Shown: in pieces, positions 35,916-48,825 of the stretch
Position numbering within the stretch: the stretch's first letter is position 1
Layout: each line of letters starts with the position of its first letter
Assembly: GCA_016802295.1 (NCBI GenBank)
Contig: JAESIW010000180.1
Span: forward strand, 982,076 to 1,046,075
From: Brachionus rotundiformis
Taxonomy: Eukaryota > Rotifera > Eurotatoria > Ploima > Brachionidae
Direction of reading: 5' to 3'
DNA: 64,000 nucleotides
The notes under the pieces: model-generated
What the model saw: the letters and a program-made list of their open reading frames with translations, nothing else
Told to the model about the DNA's origin: nothing
The model's database searches: none
Program-made: the position numbers and the translations under genes

Positions 35916-38704
35916 ATGGAAAAAATACAAGTAACTCATAACCCAGGCAGATTTAAACAACAAAACAAACCACACAAAACTGGGCGTCATCGTTCCAAAG
36001 GCGAGTTGGACAAGACCAACAAAGGTAAAGTTGGCATCAAAACCCTTACCAAAAAAAACAAGCAAGACGCCCAGAACAAAGATCAGCGGAAAAATAGACT
36101 CAACCAAATTCGCAAAAATAAACGCGAACAGATACTGAACAAAAAGAGATCGATCGGATCCTTGAGTGGATGCCCTCATATAGTCGTATGATTGATAAAA
36201 AAATAATTAAATATTAAACCGTCTTCCTCTATTTTTAAGTCAATTATTCCGCTTTCTAGCGATGTCAATTGTTTAGATGCTATCGAACAACTTAATAACA
36301 GTGATCCTGAATCAAAAAACAAAATATCCGAAACCGGAATTTATACTCTTGAGTATATTGAAAAAAAAAATAATTAAAAATTCAAAAATTTTAATTAAAT
36401 TTTAGATCTCCCAGATTCAAAGCAAAATATAACTTCATAATACCAAATCCAATGAATACCAATGCTGTTCTTGACACTATAAAAGTAACTGATACATGTT
36501 TATTTATTCTGTCAGCTAAGAACGGAATGGACTCATTTGGTGAAACATTGTTCGAAATGATCTATAGTTATCATTTTCCGACAAGCTTTTTTATTGTCCA
36601 AGTAGGCTTATTTTAACCATATCAAGATTTATTTCAGATTATTTTTAGGGAGTAAAAAGTTTACCAAATAAGGTTCAAAGTCTGACCAAAGATAACTTAC
36701 AAAAAGTTATTTCTTCAAAGTAAATTAACTAGTTTTATTTATAATTATTATTTTAAAAAAAAAAAAGAGGTTTAGATTCAAAATTATTGACCCTTGACTG
36801 CGAATCAGATGGCCTCAATTTACTACACAGAATATCACAGCATAAACTGTCCGAATCCAAATTCAATTCAATCAGATCTTTTATTTTGGCTGAAAAAGTC
36901 GAATATGAGCCTTATAAAATAAATGTAATATTTATATTTAATATAGGAAAAATTATTTTTATTTTGAATGTGCTTATTTGGCCCAGTTGGTAACTTGAAG
37001 TCTCAGTGATGTTAATACTCGAGTTCAAGTCTATATTTGGGAAAAATAATAAAATGATGAATCTTGCCATGCTAATGCTGAGTAAATTTTAGAATTTACA
37101 ATGAGCTAAGCAAAGTGCTTATCTGATTAATTAAAAAAAGTTAATGAATGCCTTAAAACTTTTATTTTATTTTTAAATAAACAAAATTTATAATTAAATT
37201 AAAATTAAAGAATGAAATGGGCACTTTAAAATTGTATGGTTATCTAAGAGGTCAAAACTTGAGCGCTAACTCATTGATACACATGCCATCCCTTGGCACG
37301 TACCAAATGAACGAGATATACGCACTAAAAAAATCAATGGACCAGGAAAATTGGGAACTAGTTCAGCAAGCAGATCCGTCCAAACAAGACTCGCTTGAGT
37401 CCGAAGCCCATTATGATGAAATGAATGCTGAACAAACTTGGCCCACTGAGCAAGAGCTCAATGATGCTCAAATTAAAAGAGTTAAGAAAAAAGTTCCCAA
37501 AGGTACGTCGGAGTATCAGGCAGCTTGGATTTTGGATTCCGAGGAAGAAGAGGTCACTGATGATGATAGCGAAGAGGATGATGAGGAAGAGGATAAAGAA
37601 AATGAAAGTCTAGATGAAGATGATGAGGATGATGAAGAAGACGAAAGCATTGATTCAGAATCTGAAGAAGAGATGGAGACTTTGACAATTGGCGGGGATG
37701 AAAATAATAAATACGATGAAAACATTGACTTGGACGAAGAGAAAACAACACTTGAAAAAATGCGCGAGGCTCGCAGTCATGCACAGTTTCCGGACGAAGT
37801 CGACACGCCTTTGGACCAGCCTGCTAGGATACGTTTCCAAAAATACCGAGGCTTAAAAAGCTTTAGGACATCGCCATGGGACAAGTATGAAAATCTACCA
37901 TTAGAATATGCAAGAATCTTTCAATTCGAAGACATAAAAAAAACTTTTAAAAAAGTGGCCAAAGAAAGACTAGATGGAGCTGAAGCTGGCCAATTGGTAT
38001 GTGTACACATCAAAAATGTGCCATCAACTATACAAATAATGCCAGGACATCCAATTGTTGCCTATGGTCTTCTTAGACATGAAAATAAAATGTCCTTGAT
38101 TAATCTTAAGCTTAAAAGAGTAAACTTGAATCACTTTAATCTGCCAATTAAGTCAAAAGAGAGACTTGTTTATCATGTTGGATGCCGCAGATTTGAAGCA
38201 CAGGCTATTTTTTCCCAACACTCGAATGGCGATAAGCACAAATTTGAGCGTTTTATGCCAGAAAATGGCACATTTGTTTCCAGCTTGTTCGCTCCAATAA
38301 CATTTGCACCGGCAAGTGTGTTGGTATTTAAAAAATTGGAAAATGGAGACATGGTTTTGATAGCCACTGGTGCTGTTTTGTCCATTGACCCGAATAGAAT
38401 AATCCTAAAACGAATTGTTCTAAGTGGCCATCCATTCAAGGTGTCCAATAAGAACGCGGTTGTCAGGTACATGTTCTTCAATCCTGATGACGTAAATTGG
38501 TTCAAGCCAGTCGAATTGAGGACTAAATATGGACGAAGGGGTCACATCAAAGAACCATTGGGAACACACGGACACATGAAATGTCAGTTCAATGACAGCA
38601 TGAAATCTCAGGATACTGTCTTGATGAATTTGTATAAGCGAGTTTATCCGAAATGGACCTACACTGATAGATCAAATGATTTTAATAATAATCAAACTAT
38701 GTGA
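35916..38704 (+). CDS. TSR1: pre-rRNA processing GTPase-like protein TSR1
   Basis: Exons 35916-36185, 36240-36352, 36406-36601, 36649-36719, 36768-36924 and 37211-38704 join to 766 residues in one frame. TSR1 is a late 40S ribosomal subunit assembly factor, related to Bms1 and translational GTPases but without GTPase activity. It sits on the pre-40S body and blocks premature joining of partners. Visible landmarks are the basic N-terminus (GRFKQQNKPHKTGRHRSKG), a BMS1/TSR1-type domain, an acidic insertion (about residues 380-425, nearly all Asp/Glu/Ser), then FPDEVDTPLDQPARIRFQKY, RGLKSFRTSPWDKYENLP and, near the end, the highly conserved ELRTKYGRRGHIKEPLGTHG and KSQDTVLMNLYKRVYPKWTY. An AATAAA lies 9 bases after the stop (38713). 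Four of the five introns are about 45-55 nt; the last is 286 nt and contains a SINE-like sequence. Confidence 0.96.
36970..37045 (+). repeat. tRNA-like sequence, probable SINE head, in TSR1 intron 5
   Basis: TGGCCCAGTTGG (36979-36990) fits an RNA polymerase III A box and GAGTTCAAGTC (37021-37031) a weakened B box. They are spaced about 42 nt apart, in the right order and orientation. The intervening sequence does not fold into a clean cloverleaf, so it is not an intact tRNA gene. A tRNA-derived SINE head followed by an unrelated tail is the simplest reading. Confidence 0.45.
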
Positions 38705-39869
38705 TTTGATTAAATAAAGTTTAAAAAAATATATACTTTTCTACTTTGACTACTTTGACAATTATACTGATTTTTTGAATGATCAGTTTAAATTATTTTC
38801 AATAACTTTGCTAGACTAAAAAGAACTTTGATCCATTCTGAGGTGGCTGGGAATTTTTTTTCCCAAAATTATTTTATTAACAATAATTAATGATAACTTT
38901 TTTAAGATTGTATTAAATTAATGAGTATCGATTAATATCTAGTATAATTTCAAGTGAATATTGGAAGTCACGTTTATCCAATATACCATAAGGTATACCA
39001 TTAGATCTTAAAATTTAAATTTAACTATCTTTTAATTAAATAAAACGTTTTTTTTCTTGTTGATATATTGTTTTTTTAACATTAAAAATATTACTTAATT
39101 ACAAACTAATTACTAATTTAATATTTTATTTTAAGGATATATTTATAATAATAATGATAAATGAATTTTAAAAAAATTATATATTTTTAGCTAATTTTTA
39201 TTAAATGAATATGAAATGTATTTACCAAAAACTATTTAAAAAAATTTTTTGTCTAAGTAGGCTTAAACCGTATCGAGGTATATTTGATATTAATTTTAGG
39301 CAATTAAAAGTTTAACAAATAAAGTTTTATTATATTAATTGGCTATTAATTTAGTCTGAAAATAAATTAAAGTCTGATTTAAAATTTGAATATGATGTGT
39401 TATATTAAACATGAAACTTAATTATTAATTCAAATAATTCGATTTTAAATCAGATATTTGAATTTTTAAAAAAAAAATTAATTCAGTATTTTCATCAGAT
39501 ATAAAACTAAAGCATTTAGCATTCGTAAAAAAACAGTCAATGTAACTTACTGATAAAACAAGGAACTCTAATCCAAAAAAAAAATTGTTATTAGATAATA
39601 TCCTCAAATCAAATTTGACAAAAAATTTTTATAACTCTGACAATTTTATAACTGAAATTTTGAAATTTTAATCTAAAATTTGATATTATTTTCTATGTCA
39701 AGCACATGAATTAATTATAAGTTTTTATTCTAAATTATTATTTTGAAATTTAGATAAAAATTTTCAATTTAAATACTAAAAATTTGAGTCTGGTTTTTAT
39801 TTTATCTCTTTTTATTAAAGAACAAATTTATCACTAAAGATAGAATTTAATTTTAGATGCATAGCTCAA
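38705..39869. other. intergenic between TSR1 and RICTOR
   Basis: TSR1 3' end (AATAAA at 38713), then A/T-rich spacer. Two near-identical short phrases (ATACCATAAGGTATACCATTAG region, 38982-39006) form a small imperfect palindrome. No gene. Confidence 0.5.
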
Positions 39870-42800
39870 ATGAGTAGACGCTTTAATCCGAAAATTTCCA
39901 TCAATTCCAAAATTCGGTCGGCAAAGTCACCTTTGAAACCAATTGACTCACTAATCACCCAATTCAGTGACATATTCCCACTCGGTACCGACATCAAGCT
40001 CAATCTTGAAACTAAAATTCAATTTTTAGACTCATTTTTAAAGTCATTTATCTCTTTTTTCAAACAATCAAGTGATCCACAGACCTCAATCATTCAAAAA
40101 TTAGCTGAAAATGTGGAATCTATTTGCCTAACTTTACTCTTGAACATAGCTCAAACGGAATCTACCAAAATTCGCCTTCTATCTCTTCGCCTAATTCTTT
40201 ACCTCTCTCATTTAGACCAATTTAACTCAAAATTTCACCAATTTGGTATAAACAACTTCATAATTCGTATCATCGACCTGAAATTATCCGAACAGGACAT
40301 GGCTCTCTGTATAGAATACATACGCCTGCTGCTCCAGATAGACCAACAGTACTTGTCACCCTCAATAATATTTTGTCTCATGGCGGCAATTGAAGATCCC
40401 CGATGCAAATTAAACAATCTAATTGTGGAAACCTTGCTAGAAATTTCCCATTTCAAACCAATGCTTGCATGTGAATGCAAAATTTTCAATACCTTAATTG
40501 ATTTTTTATACAATTCGGCACCAGAATCTGATTTTTATGTGCAAGTTATAGTTCAGTGCTTTGTAAAAGCATTTGAGGATGAAGAGTGTAGAAATTTGGT
40601 CAATTTACCAGATTTGTTGTCGTACATAATTTCCCCGCTAGTCGACACAGACTTTGTGCCTTTAAGTTATGGAAGTTCCAAGGACCCAGAGGGTCAAGTG
40701 GAGCCCAAGATCGAAAATGTGGTCAACACCAGTTTGACCATTGTATATACCTTAATGAAAAGCTACAATGGCCTAATGATATTTGCCTTAAATGATGCAA
40801 AACTGGTCAAAATTTTGTTCTCTCCATTGAGCTGGCATTTAAAAGCAAACAAACGTCACATAAATCCCAATCTAATTGTAAATAAGAAGAATGCAGATCG
40901 TGAAATTTTAATTCTAAATTCTCTATTAGAATTGCTTCACCGTCTTTTTTATATAGAAAAATTATCACCTGAAGTGGTCAAGTCCCGAGGCTCGACCAAT
41001 CGCTCATCTTCAGTGAGTACTTCGGGTTCAGGATGCCAAAATTTGCTCGAAGATGACTTTATTAATCAGGAATGTGAGTGTCTATTGGAACCTTTGGACT
41101 CATTTTCGATCCAATCTAACCTGACAAATTTGGCCATTGATAACAAAATATCAACCTATTGCTCAAGTTTGAATCTTTGTCTAAATTATAAGGTTTTTTT
41201 GCTGAAGCTATTGGCTGAGGTAGGAATTTTCGAGTCCTTGTTGGACCTGTACTTTGGGCTGCCTGTGCCTTTTATGGAAACATTCTGTGCCGAAAGGAAA
41301 GACACGGCACACATTGTCCAAGAATATGCCTCTCTAAGCCTAAAAACAGTAAATCTATTCGCTGAGCTTTATTATATGATAAATACTCTCTTCTATAATG
41401 AGTATTGCATTGACGATTTTACTCATGGTGACTCTGACTTGAGTCCTTACAGCTCCGAGAAAAGTGTATACAATGAAATGAAAAAATTGAGTCTAATTTC
41501 TTATATGAGGCTTCTGGATTCGGAAGACCGGGAAAACGATATCATAAATTATATCACTCAGTTTAGTTCTAGAAAGGAAATGCTAAAGAATGGTTTACAC
41601 ATACCAACAGATAAATTGGCTAGATTGGGATTTTATTCACAACAATTTTTAGCTAATGCCGGATTTTTAAGCTCAAAAAAATCTCAAATCGAGGTCGAGA
41701 TCTTAAACAACCAAATATCTGATGGACATTTGACAGCCGAAAGTGAAAGGTAAATAGTCTTCTTCAATTTTATTTTGATTGAGAAAATTAATTAAATTAA
41801 TATTATTATTAAAATGTAAAATGATTGTAAATAAAACATAAATATAAGTTTCTATAATATTTAAAATAATATATCAATTTTTAAAAAGAAAATTATTTGA
41901 AATTTTTTTTAAATTCATTGGTTTTTCATTGTTACCAAAACTATTAGCCATTTAGTTGAACAAGTTCTTAAGTTAATTCTTTAACTAATAATGCTAATTG
42001 TATCTCATCCATTCCAATCTGTCCTTGTATGCGATGTCCATCAATTGCCATTCATCAAGACACCTTCAGGATTATGCCAATTTGACATTTTCAGTACATG
42101 CTTACCTTTGGAAAGACACTTGAAAATGACTCTTGGTTATTTCCTCCATTTGAATCATTATAAAAATACAGATTTAACAAGGCACATATATTTTTAAGCT
42201 TGAAGAATGTATTTCTAACATTTATTGATCTGAATCTTCCTTTTACCTATCTTGTTTCACAGAAATGGATTTAAATTTTTAGCTTCTTTTACCAATATGA
42301 CTTATTTTAATAATATTCTTGGCCAAGCATTGGTGTAATTTAGCGCCTTATTCGTTAATCTAATTACCAATGTATAGTTTTTTAAAGTTCCCAAATCACT
42401 AAGAAAATATGTTCAATTTAGGAAACAATTAAGGAAATAAAGCATAAAATTTATCAATTAAAATTTTTTAAAAAATGAATTTTAATTTAGCAGTTCATTT
42501 TTGGGAATTTTTTTCTCAAAAACTGACTCAGACAGTTTAGAAGAGAAGATTTCCAGACAAATTGACCAAACTCAAGTACTCGAATCAGATGCGTGTCTAG
42601 CATTAGACAATAAATTCAAATGGAACTGGCTGGAGATTATAAAATTTTTCGAATTTTACATCTTGACCAAATCGAGCTTTCATCCAAGATTTTCTCCAAG
42701 CGAATGTGCCATAGAATTCAATGCCAAGTCTAAAAGCATGTTAGATAACAAAAAAATTAAGAAATTTTTTAAAAAATTACTCAATTTTTTCTCGTCACCA

Positions 42801-44999
42801 AATTTAAAAATCACTCAGAACAAAGCTATTTTGCCAAATTCCCGGCTCTCCTATTCATCATTCCAACAATCCATCAGCAACTTTGACCAAATTGCTTGCT
42901 CGGGTTGCTATTTGCTTGACTTTTGTCTAACTAATCTTAATTTATATGAAAAACATCTGAACCAACTGGTCAAAAATTCAATTGATCTGATTGAAAAAGA
43001 GTTCAGTGAAATCAGTGAACAGAAGTACGTGAAGCCTTTGGTCAAAGAATCGCATGTTGCTATGCACATTTTGCTTTTGGCACACTTGACATCCTCCGAA
43101 AAGGGAAACGAAGTTCTAAATAAATTTAAAATACATGACATAATAATTGGCCTAATCGAAAAAAGCAAAGAATTATCATTTATAAAGTTAATTTTGAGTT
43201 CTTTTAATTTTTATTTGTACAAGCCGTGCCGTCTTATCCTAGAAAAATCTCTTTGTCTCAATTCAATATACCTTCATGGTGACCCAAGTCTTATCATCCA
43301 ATACAACGAGCTTAAGCTGTACATACTCAAACTTTTGCTCAATTTATTCAGAGCCAATAATTTAAAATTTGAAGTTTTTTTTGTTAAAATTCTAATACAG
43401 TCCTTATGTTCCATGAAATATATAAAGCTGGAAAATCAGAGTGAAGAGCTTAAGGAATCGTTTCGGCTAGTTGCCAATTTAAAGCTCATTCACATAGAAT
43501 ACTATCTCAGCCAGAGAATAGACTTCATTGACCAGTTAATAGATGAAATAGAAAATTTAGAAACATTTAGAAACACAAGTCTCTTGCCAAAAAGTCTTGG
43601 AAAAAAATTAAATTTTCTAATTTTTCGATTGAAATTAAGCTACCAATCGTTAAAAAATATGGAAATGAACAAAATTGATAATTTGGTCAAAGAATGGTAC
43701 TCAATGAGATTAGACAGAATTTTTTTTAAGCTAACAGAGCGTAAATTGTTCGACTATCATGCACTTAGTCCAAATTTTTCCAATGAGCTTGATGACCGAG
43801 AAGATTTTGAAGACGATTTTGAGAGTCAAGTGGACAGAAATGCATGCAGAATTTACCGTCCAACAAGTGACTTGAGTCGCAATTATTCCCACATAGCATC
43901 GGCTCATGCAAGAATTTTTTTGCCATTTCATCTCAACACTGCCATGACCAGACTGGTTTGCAAGCATTTTTTTAAAAGCACTTTTCTGGACAACAAAACC
44001 ATCCAACAGCTAAAATTATTAAAAAATTCAATTCACGAAAAGGTAGATATTAAAGAATTGAAGTCAGCTTTGTGGTCTTTGGGCTCGTTGTGTATCAACG
44101 AAGATGGGTTTCGCTACATTTCCAGACTTATTTATAAAATTTTTAAGAATTTATTTGATTTTGTGAGTCATTTGGTAAAATTGGTTGAGGGCCATTCGAA
44201 TTTGTCTATCAGATCTACATGCTTCATTTGTTTGAATCTAATTTCACGCTCATGTACTGGCGCCAACTTAATTGGAAAAATTGGTTGGCACACTTTTCAG
44301 CCAAATAGATTTACGCCAGCACGAGCGTTCTATTCCTTATTATCCTCTTTGTCCAAAGAACAACAGATTTTAAGCTATTATTCATCTGTAGATACCGCAA
44401 TTATTTTGTTCAACCTAAACAGAGCCAAGTCTAGCATTGGTCTAAAGCAAATTAAAAAGTATTTTGAGTGTGATTTATCTAATTATGAGCTTGAATACTT
44501 AAGCCAAAGAAAATTGGTTAACTTGGAAATGTTGGATGATAGAGAGTTTATTAAAATTTATGACACCAATAAAGTAGCAGTAAACTTTGAAAATTTTACA
44601 GTTCCCATTCGAATTAGCCTCATGGCTATCGAAATGTGCTGCAAACCATTGGCACTATCTGAGTCGATTAAGGAATCATTTTTTAAATGTGATCCCGATG
44701 CTTGTTTAAAATGTCATTTAAAAAATATTATTATGGTTAATAGATTTTGTGAAAGACATGAGAAAATAGATAATGAAATTATAGAAAATATTGACGGAAT
44801 CGTTCCGTTGATCGAGTTTGAAGAAACTCATAAAAATATGGTCAAAAAGCTATTTCAGCTCAAAAAACAATCACCAAGCAGTTTCGATGTTTGTATGTAC
44901 TTGTTCATTGTAAAAAAATACTTTTCTATGTTTAATATTAAATATAAATTGCGCAAAATTATTCAAGATTTATTCAATGATCTAAATTTTATTTTTTAA
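39870..44999 (+). CDS. RICTOR: Rictor, mTOR complex 2 scaffold
   Basis: Two exons, 39870-41749 and 42494-44999, join (AG|T, serine codon 627) to 1461 residues. Rictor is the defining subunit of mTORC2, which phosphorylates AKT, SGK and PKC. The first exon is all helical repeat and contains the SPLVDTDFVPLSYGSSKDPE and GLPVPFMETF blocks of the N-terminal armadillo region. The second has LDNKFKWNWLEI, then DIKELKSALWSLGSLCINED and LSIRSTCFICLNLISRSCTG, the best-conserved Rictor segments. The C-terminal end matches the FDVCMYLF...IIQDLF...LNF region. A zinc site is suggested by Cys1359, Cys1364, Cys1367 and Cys1427. The long phosphorylated disordered region of vertebrate Rictor (roughly 600 residues) is nearly absent, which explains the shorter length. 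The 744-nt intron holds nothing recognisable. Confidence 0.93.
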
Positions 45000-45421
45000 T
45001 TGTAAAATTTTTTTAGTATAATTTTTTTAAGATAAAAATATTTTTAAAATAAAATAAATTAAAAAAAAAAGATTCTTTAGCTTATTTAGTAACTAAAAAA
45101 TCAACTATCCAACTTAATAAGTCATCAATATATTTTTTATCTTAATTTAAAATTTTATTAAAATTTAAAAAGGAAAGAATTAATCAAAATAAGATTATTA
45201 AATTATCATCAATTAAACAAAAATTAAATTTTGAATTAATCGAAATTAAGTTATTTAATAAAAGTATAATTAGCGAATTTTGATCAAAAATAAAGCCATT
45301 CTTACAATCTTGTACTTCTTTATTAATTTAAAAATTCATTAGTTTTAAATTCATTCATAAGCTTTTAATTTGAATAGTTAACACTTCATTTATTTAATTA
45401 TTATGAAAATAAGATTTAAAA
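45000..45421. other. RICTOR 3' flank
   Basis: A/T-rich. Contains AAATAAATT-type poly(A) signals near 45050. No other feature. Confidence 0.5.
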
Positions 45422-46190
45422 TTATGATTTAGTAAGTAGTAGTAAAATAGAACTGCGACTTGAACTTGTATTCAAGCATACCCCTATAGGGCTTTCAGTA
45501 TTGTCAGTTGGTAATTTGTTCCAGACTGTCGTGATCCTATTTGTAAGAAAATTAAATCTTGGTTGAAAATACTTCACTTTCTCTCTATAAATAGTTCTAT
45601 TGTGGGACCGAAGGTTATATTTTCTGTTTTGAGCGTTCATATATGCGTCGTTCACGAGATTCACCTCCTCTAAATTATTAAAAATTTTAAGCATTTGGAT
45701 AAGATGGCCTCTTTGCCTTCTTATTTGAAGATTATTCAGATCCATTTTGTTCAATCTGTCAGTATAATTTAATTTTCTCAACTCAGGCACCAGTCTCGTC
45801 GTTCTTCTTTGCACTTTTTCCAACTCATTTATATCTTTTACACAGTATGGATACCATGAGCTAATGGCATACTCTAGATGTGGTCTAACAAGGGATTTGC
45901 ATAAAAGTGTCAACAACTCTGATCAACACTAACATCTTATTTGCTTTAGCAGTACTATGTCTAACTTGAATGTCCCTTTTCGTATCATGTTTTATATTTA
46001 TTACAAGATCTTTTTCACAGAATGTTTTAGCTAAGAGTTGTCTTTCACCAGATTGTTTTTCAATTTCATAATCGAATTTAGAGTTTGATCTACCTAGATG
46101 TAAAACCTTGCACTTGTCTGCGTTTAGCACTGTTGACCACTCTTTTGACCAGTCACAAATTTTATCTACATCACTTTGGAGTTTCAAGTT
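45422..46190 (-). mobile_element. CR1-like LINE remnant, C-terminal third of reverse transcriptase ORF
   Basis: On the minus strand, 46187-45885 reads DVDKICDWSKEWSTVLNADK, CKVLHLGRSN and a KANKMLVLIRV block. After a frameshift with a small deletion near 45905, 45916-45422 continues CKSLVRPHLEYAISSWYPYC, NELEKVQRRTTRLVPELRKL and RRQRGHLIQMLKIFNNLEEV, ending in a stop. This is the thumb and connection end of a CR1/L2-type reverse transcriptase. The catalytic FADD region and endonuclease are missing. The two open stretches are long, so the copy is younger than the others, but it cannot code for a working enzyme. Confidence 0.88.
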
Positions 46191-47126
46191 CGATGAAAAA
46201 TATAATAAAAATTATAATAAAATTATAAATAAAAAATTATTTTTAATTATTTAAAGGTCAACATAGATCTTTTGATTCAAAAACTATTTATTAATCTGGA
46301 ATAAATACATCCGAATATTTTTCTCATTTGTTTTATTTTGCCATTGATACGGTCATGTTAATTAATTTGGTACCAAAATCTATGCTGAAAAGCATATAAA
46401 TCATATTTTTCTAAACTTTTTTTATTATCATAGTTTTTAACATCTAAGAGATGAGCAAAAATCAAGTCATCCAAAATGATGATAGAGCAAATGCACTGTT
46501 TATTAAATTTTTAAAATTAAGATGTGTTCACGAAATAATTTCCTAAGAAACAATTGATTTTACGCAAACCAAGAGAGACCAAACCACGCCATTTTTCAAA
46601 CTTTTCTAGATACTTTATTCTAAACAAACTTCAAAAATTAATTTATAATTATTAGATTATTAAAACTAACCATTTTGGTACACCTAATTTAAGAAATACA
46701 AGTTTAGATCTAAAAAATATCTTGGATATATTTATTAAGTTATTAGAATGACCAGATCTATAACTATTAAGAGAACCATTAAAAAAATGTTTTTTGATTC
46801 AAAGTAATGGATAATTTGGTTCGCCAAAAATTTATCAAATATCATGATCTTTCACCTTTATTCTTGTAAAAAGGCTAAACCATAGCTGATCTTCAGTCAA
46901 TTGAAATAATCTTTAAATTTAGGAATTTTTTTAAAAATAAATATATATATCCGGAAGACCATTTTCTTATAACTACAAAGAAAATCTTGAGAACTGGTAC
47001 AAAATGTTAAATTAATTTTGTTCAAAATAATATAAAAAAAGCAATTTAAAAAAAAAATAATTTCAGTTTAAAAAAAATTATTCTTAATCAAGAATTTCAG
47101 AATTTTAATAATTAAAATATTTAAAT
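46191..47126. other. intergenic upstream of THOC3
   Basis: A/T-rich spacer with a low-complexity (ATAAAATT)-like stretch right after the LINE. No gene, repeat family or RNA is seen. Confidence 0.5.
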
Positions 47127-48144
47127 ATGAAGTACTCATTGTCAAATTTGAATAAACTAGTTAAACTTCAGGAATCAGTTAAAAATGCTTCAGTTAAAAC
47201 ATTTTCAGCTCATAACTCCAAAATTCATTCGGTGGCTTGGAACGTAGATGGTCGTCGACTTGCTTCAGGTTCAACTGATAAAACAGTGGTCATTTTCACT
47301 TTCGAAAACAAAGAGAGACTTGTCAGTATATTTTCAATCATTTAAATACGAATTTAATTACTTTCTACTTAATCAGTCAAAAGAAAGCACTCTCAAAGAT
47401 CACAAAGATATGGTAGATCAGCTTTGCTGGCACCCAACTCATCCAGATCTGTTGGTTACCGCAAGTGGTGACAAAACAGTCCGACTTTATGACTGTAGGG
47501 CAGCCAAATCAATAAAAACAATTGATACGCCAGGAGAAAATATAAATGTCTGCTGGTCTCCTGATGGCAAATGCATAGCAGTTGGAAACAAAGACGATCT
47601 GATAGCTTTTGTGGATACTCGTAGCTACAGATTTACCAGTGAGCGCCAGTTTAAATTTGAAGTAAATGAAATATCATGGAATAAAGAAGGCGATCTTTTT
47701 TTCATTACTACCGGACTTGGTACGATTTTGGTTCTAAGCTACCCTGATTTGAATGAAGTGCACAGTATTGAAGCACATCTGGGAAATTGCTTGTGTTTAG
47801 AGTTTGACAAAACTGGTAAATATTTTGCCACTGGTTCAGGTGATGCACTCACATCTCTTTGGGATGTAAAGACTTTGAGCTGTTTGAGAACATTTTCACG
47901 GCTAGAGTGGCCTGTTAGAACACTAAGCTTTAATTATGATTCCCAATTGATAGCCACGGCCAGTGAAGATCATTTTATTGATATAGGACACGTTGATACA
48001 GGAGAACAGGTGGCCAGCATCAAAAGTGATACAAGCACGTTTACGATTGATTGGCATCCAAAATATAACATTCTGGCATTTGCTTGTGATGACAATACCA
48101 GTGATAGAGATGTTGGTAGCGTAAAACTTTGGTCATGTTTATAA
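47127..48144 (+). CDS. THOC3: THO complex subunit 3 (TEX1), WD40 protein
   Basis: Exons 47127-47321 and 47377-48144, with a GTCAGT donor and ATCAG acceptor, give 320 residues. THOC3 is the beta-propeller subunit of THO, which couples transcription to mRNA packaging and export as part of TREX in the nucleus. About six to seven WD repeats can be followed, with typical endings TDKTVVIF, SGDKTVRLYD and GDALTSLWD. Family-specific text includes SVAWNVDGRRLASGSTDKTV, DHKDMVDQLCWHPTHPDLLV and the final IDWHPKYNILAFACDD. The length is slightly under the human protein; the missing residues are at the N-terminus. The gene lies head-on, with only ~230 bases to the start of a small inverted Gly/Ser-rich gene pair. 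Confidence 0.95.
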
Positions 48145-48285
48145 AAAAACTTTGTAAATTTTTTTTTTTTCAATTTTTTTAAATAAAATCTGTTGTATTT
48201 AATAACTAAAATATTATTTGAAGATTGGAGTATAAAAATAAAATAAAAAGTTAAGGCTTTGAAGATTTTTGAAAATAAATGTATA

Positions 48286-48555
48286 TTTAAAAACAAAAAG
48301 AATGTTTTTTTAATTATTTTATATGATCAAAAAAAAAATTAAAAATTAAATTTTGTTAAGAGCTTAGGATTTAAAAGTAGCGACCAGAACATCCTGTGCA
48401 TCCACCTGATGAAAATCCTCTGAATGATTGCGAACCAAAAGAAGAGCTTCCAAAGGCTGATTGACCGAATGAATATGCTTAAAAAAAATAATTATTATTT
48501 CAATATAAACGATTAAATTCTTATTTACAGTTGAACATCTCTGAATTTTTTTTAA
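48286..48555 (+). repeat. left arm of a 270-bp inverted repeat
   Basis: Runs from TTTAAAAACAAAAAG to CTGAATTTTTTTTA. It is the near-perfect inverse of 48826-49095; the one clear difference I found is a C/T inside the small intron. The arms are separated by about 270 bp of unrelated sequence. Confidence 0.88.
48371..48538 (-). CDS. tiny Gly/Ser-rich protein, left copy
   Basis: Exons 48538-48529 and 48477-48371, with a GTAAATAAG donor and TTTTTAAG acceptor, give 38 residues. The product starts MFNSYSFGQSAFGSSSFGSQ and ends GGCTGCSGRYF. Phe-Gly and Gly-Ser pairs dominate, with two Cys near the end. No family is recognised; the composition resembles short low-complexity structural or secreted peptides, but there is no signal sequence. 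The same two-exon frame, with a conserved intron and stop, occurs on the mirrored arm. Two copies that keep frame support, but do not prove, that it is translated. Confidence 0.5.
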
Positions 48556-48825
48556 TTTAAAAATATATTAAAAGTTTTCTATTTTTATAGCCGAAAAATA
48601 TCGTAGAAAAATAATAATTACTTTAATTTTCTAGCGTAACCTCCATTGATTTGAATGCGTCTATTGTTTTTGAATCAATTTCTTTAATTATATAATTTTA
48701 TTTAAAGTATTAATTTTATGAATATTGATGTAATTAATCAGCCGAAGCAGAAAACTCCCACAATTAATTGAAATTGCTTCTATAAAAAAACTTCATTTTA
48801 GGATAAAAAGAAATATTAAAATCAA

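Noticed and set aside
37516..37784. Minus-strand frames rich in Ser or His/Pro opposite the acidic part of TSR1
   Set aside because: They are the shadow of GAN/GAT codons for the Asp/Glu run. The plus-strand frame is conserved and continuous.
41991..42197. 68-codon frame in the RICTOR intron
   Set aside because: Intronic, no family features, and the flanking exons splice in frame without it.
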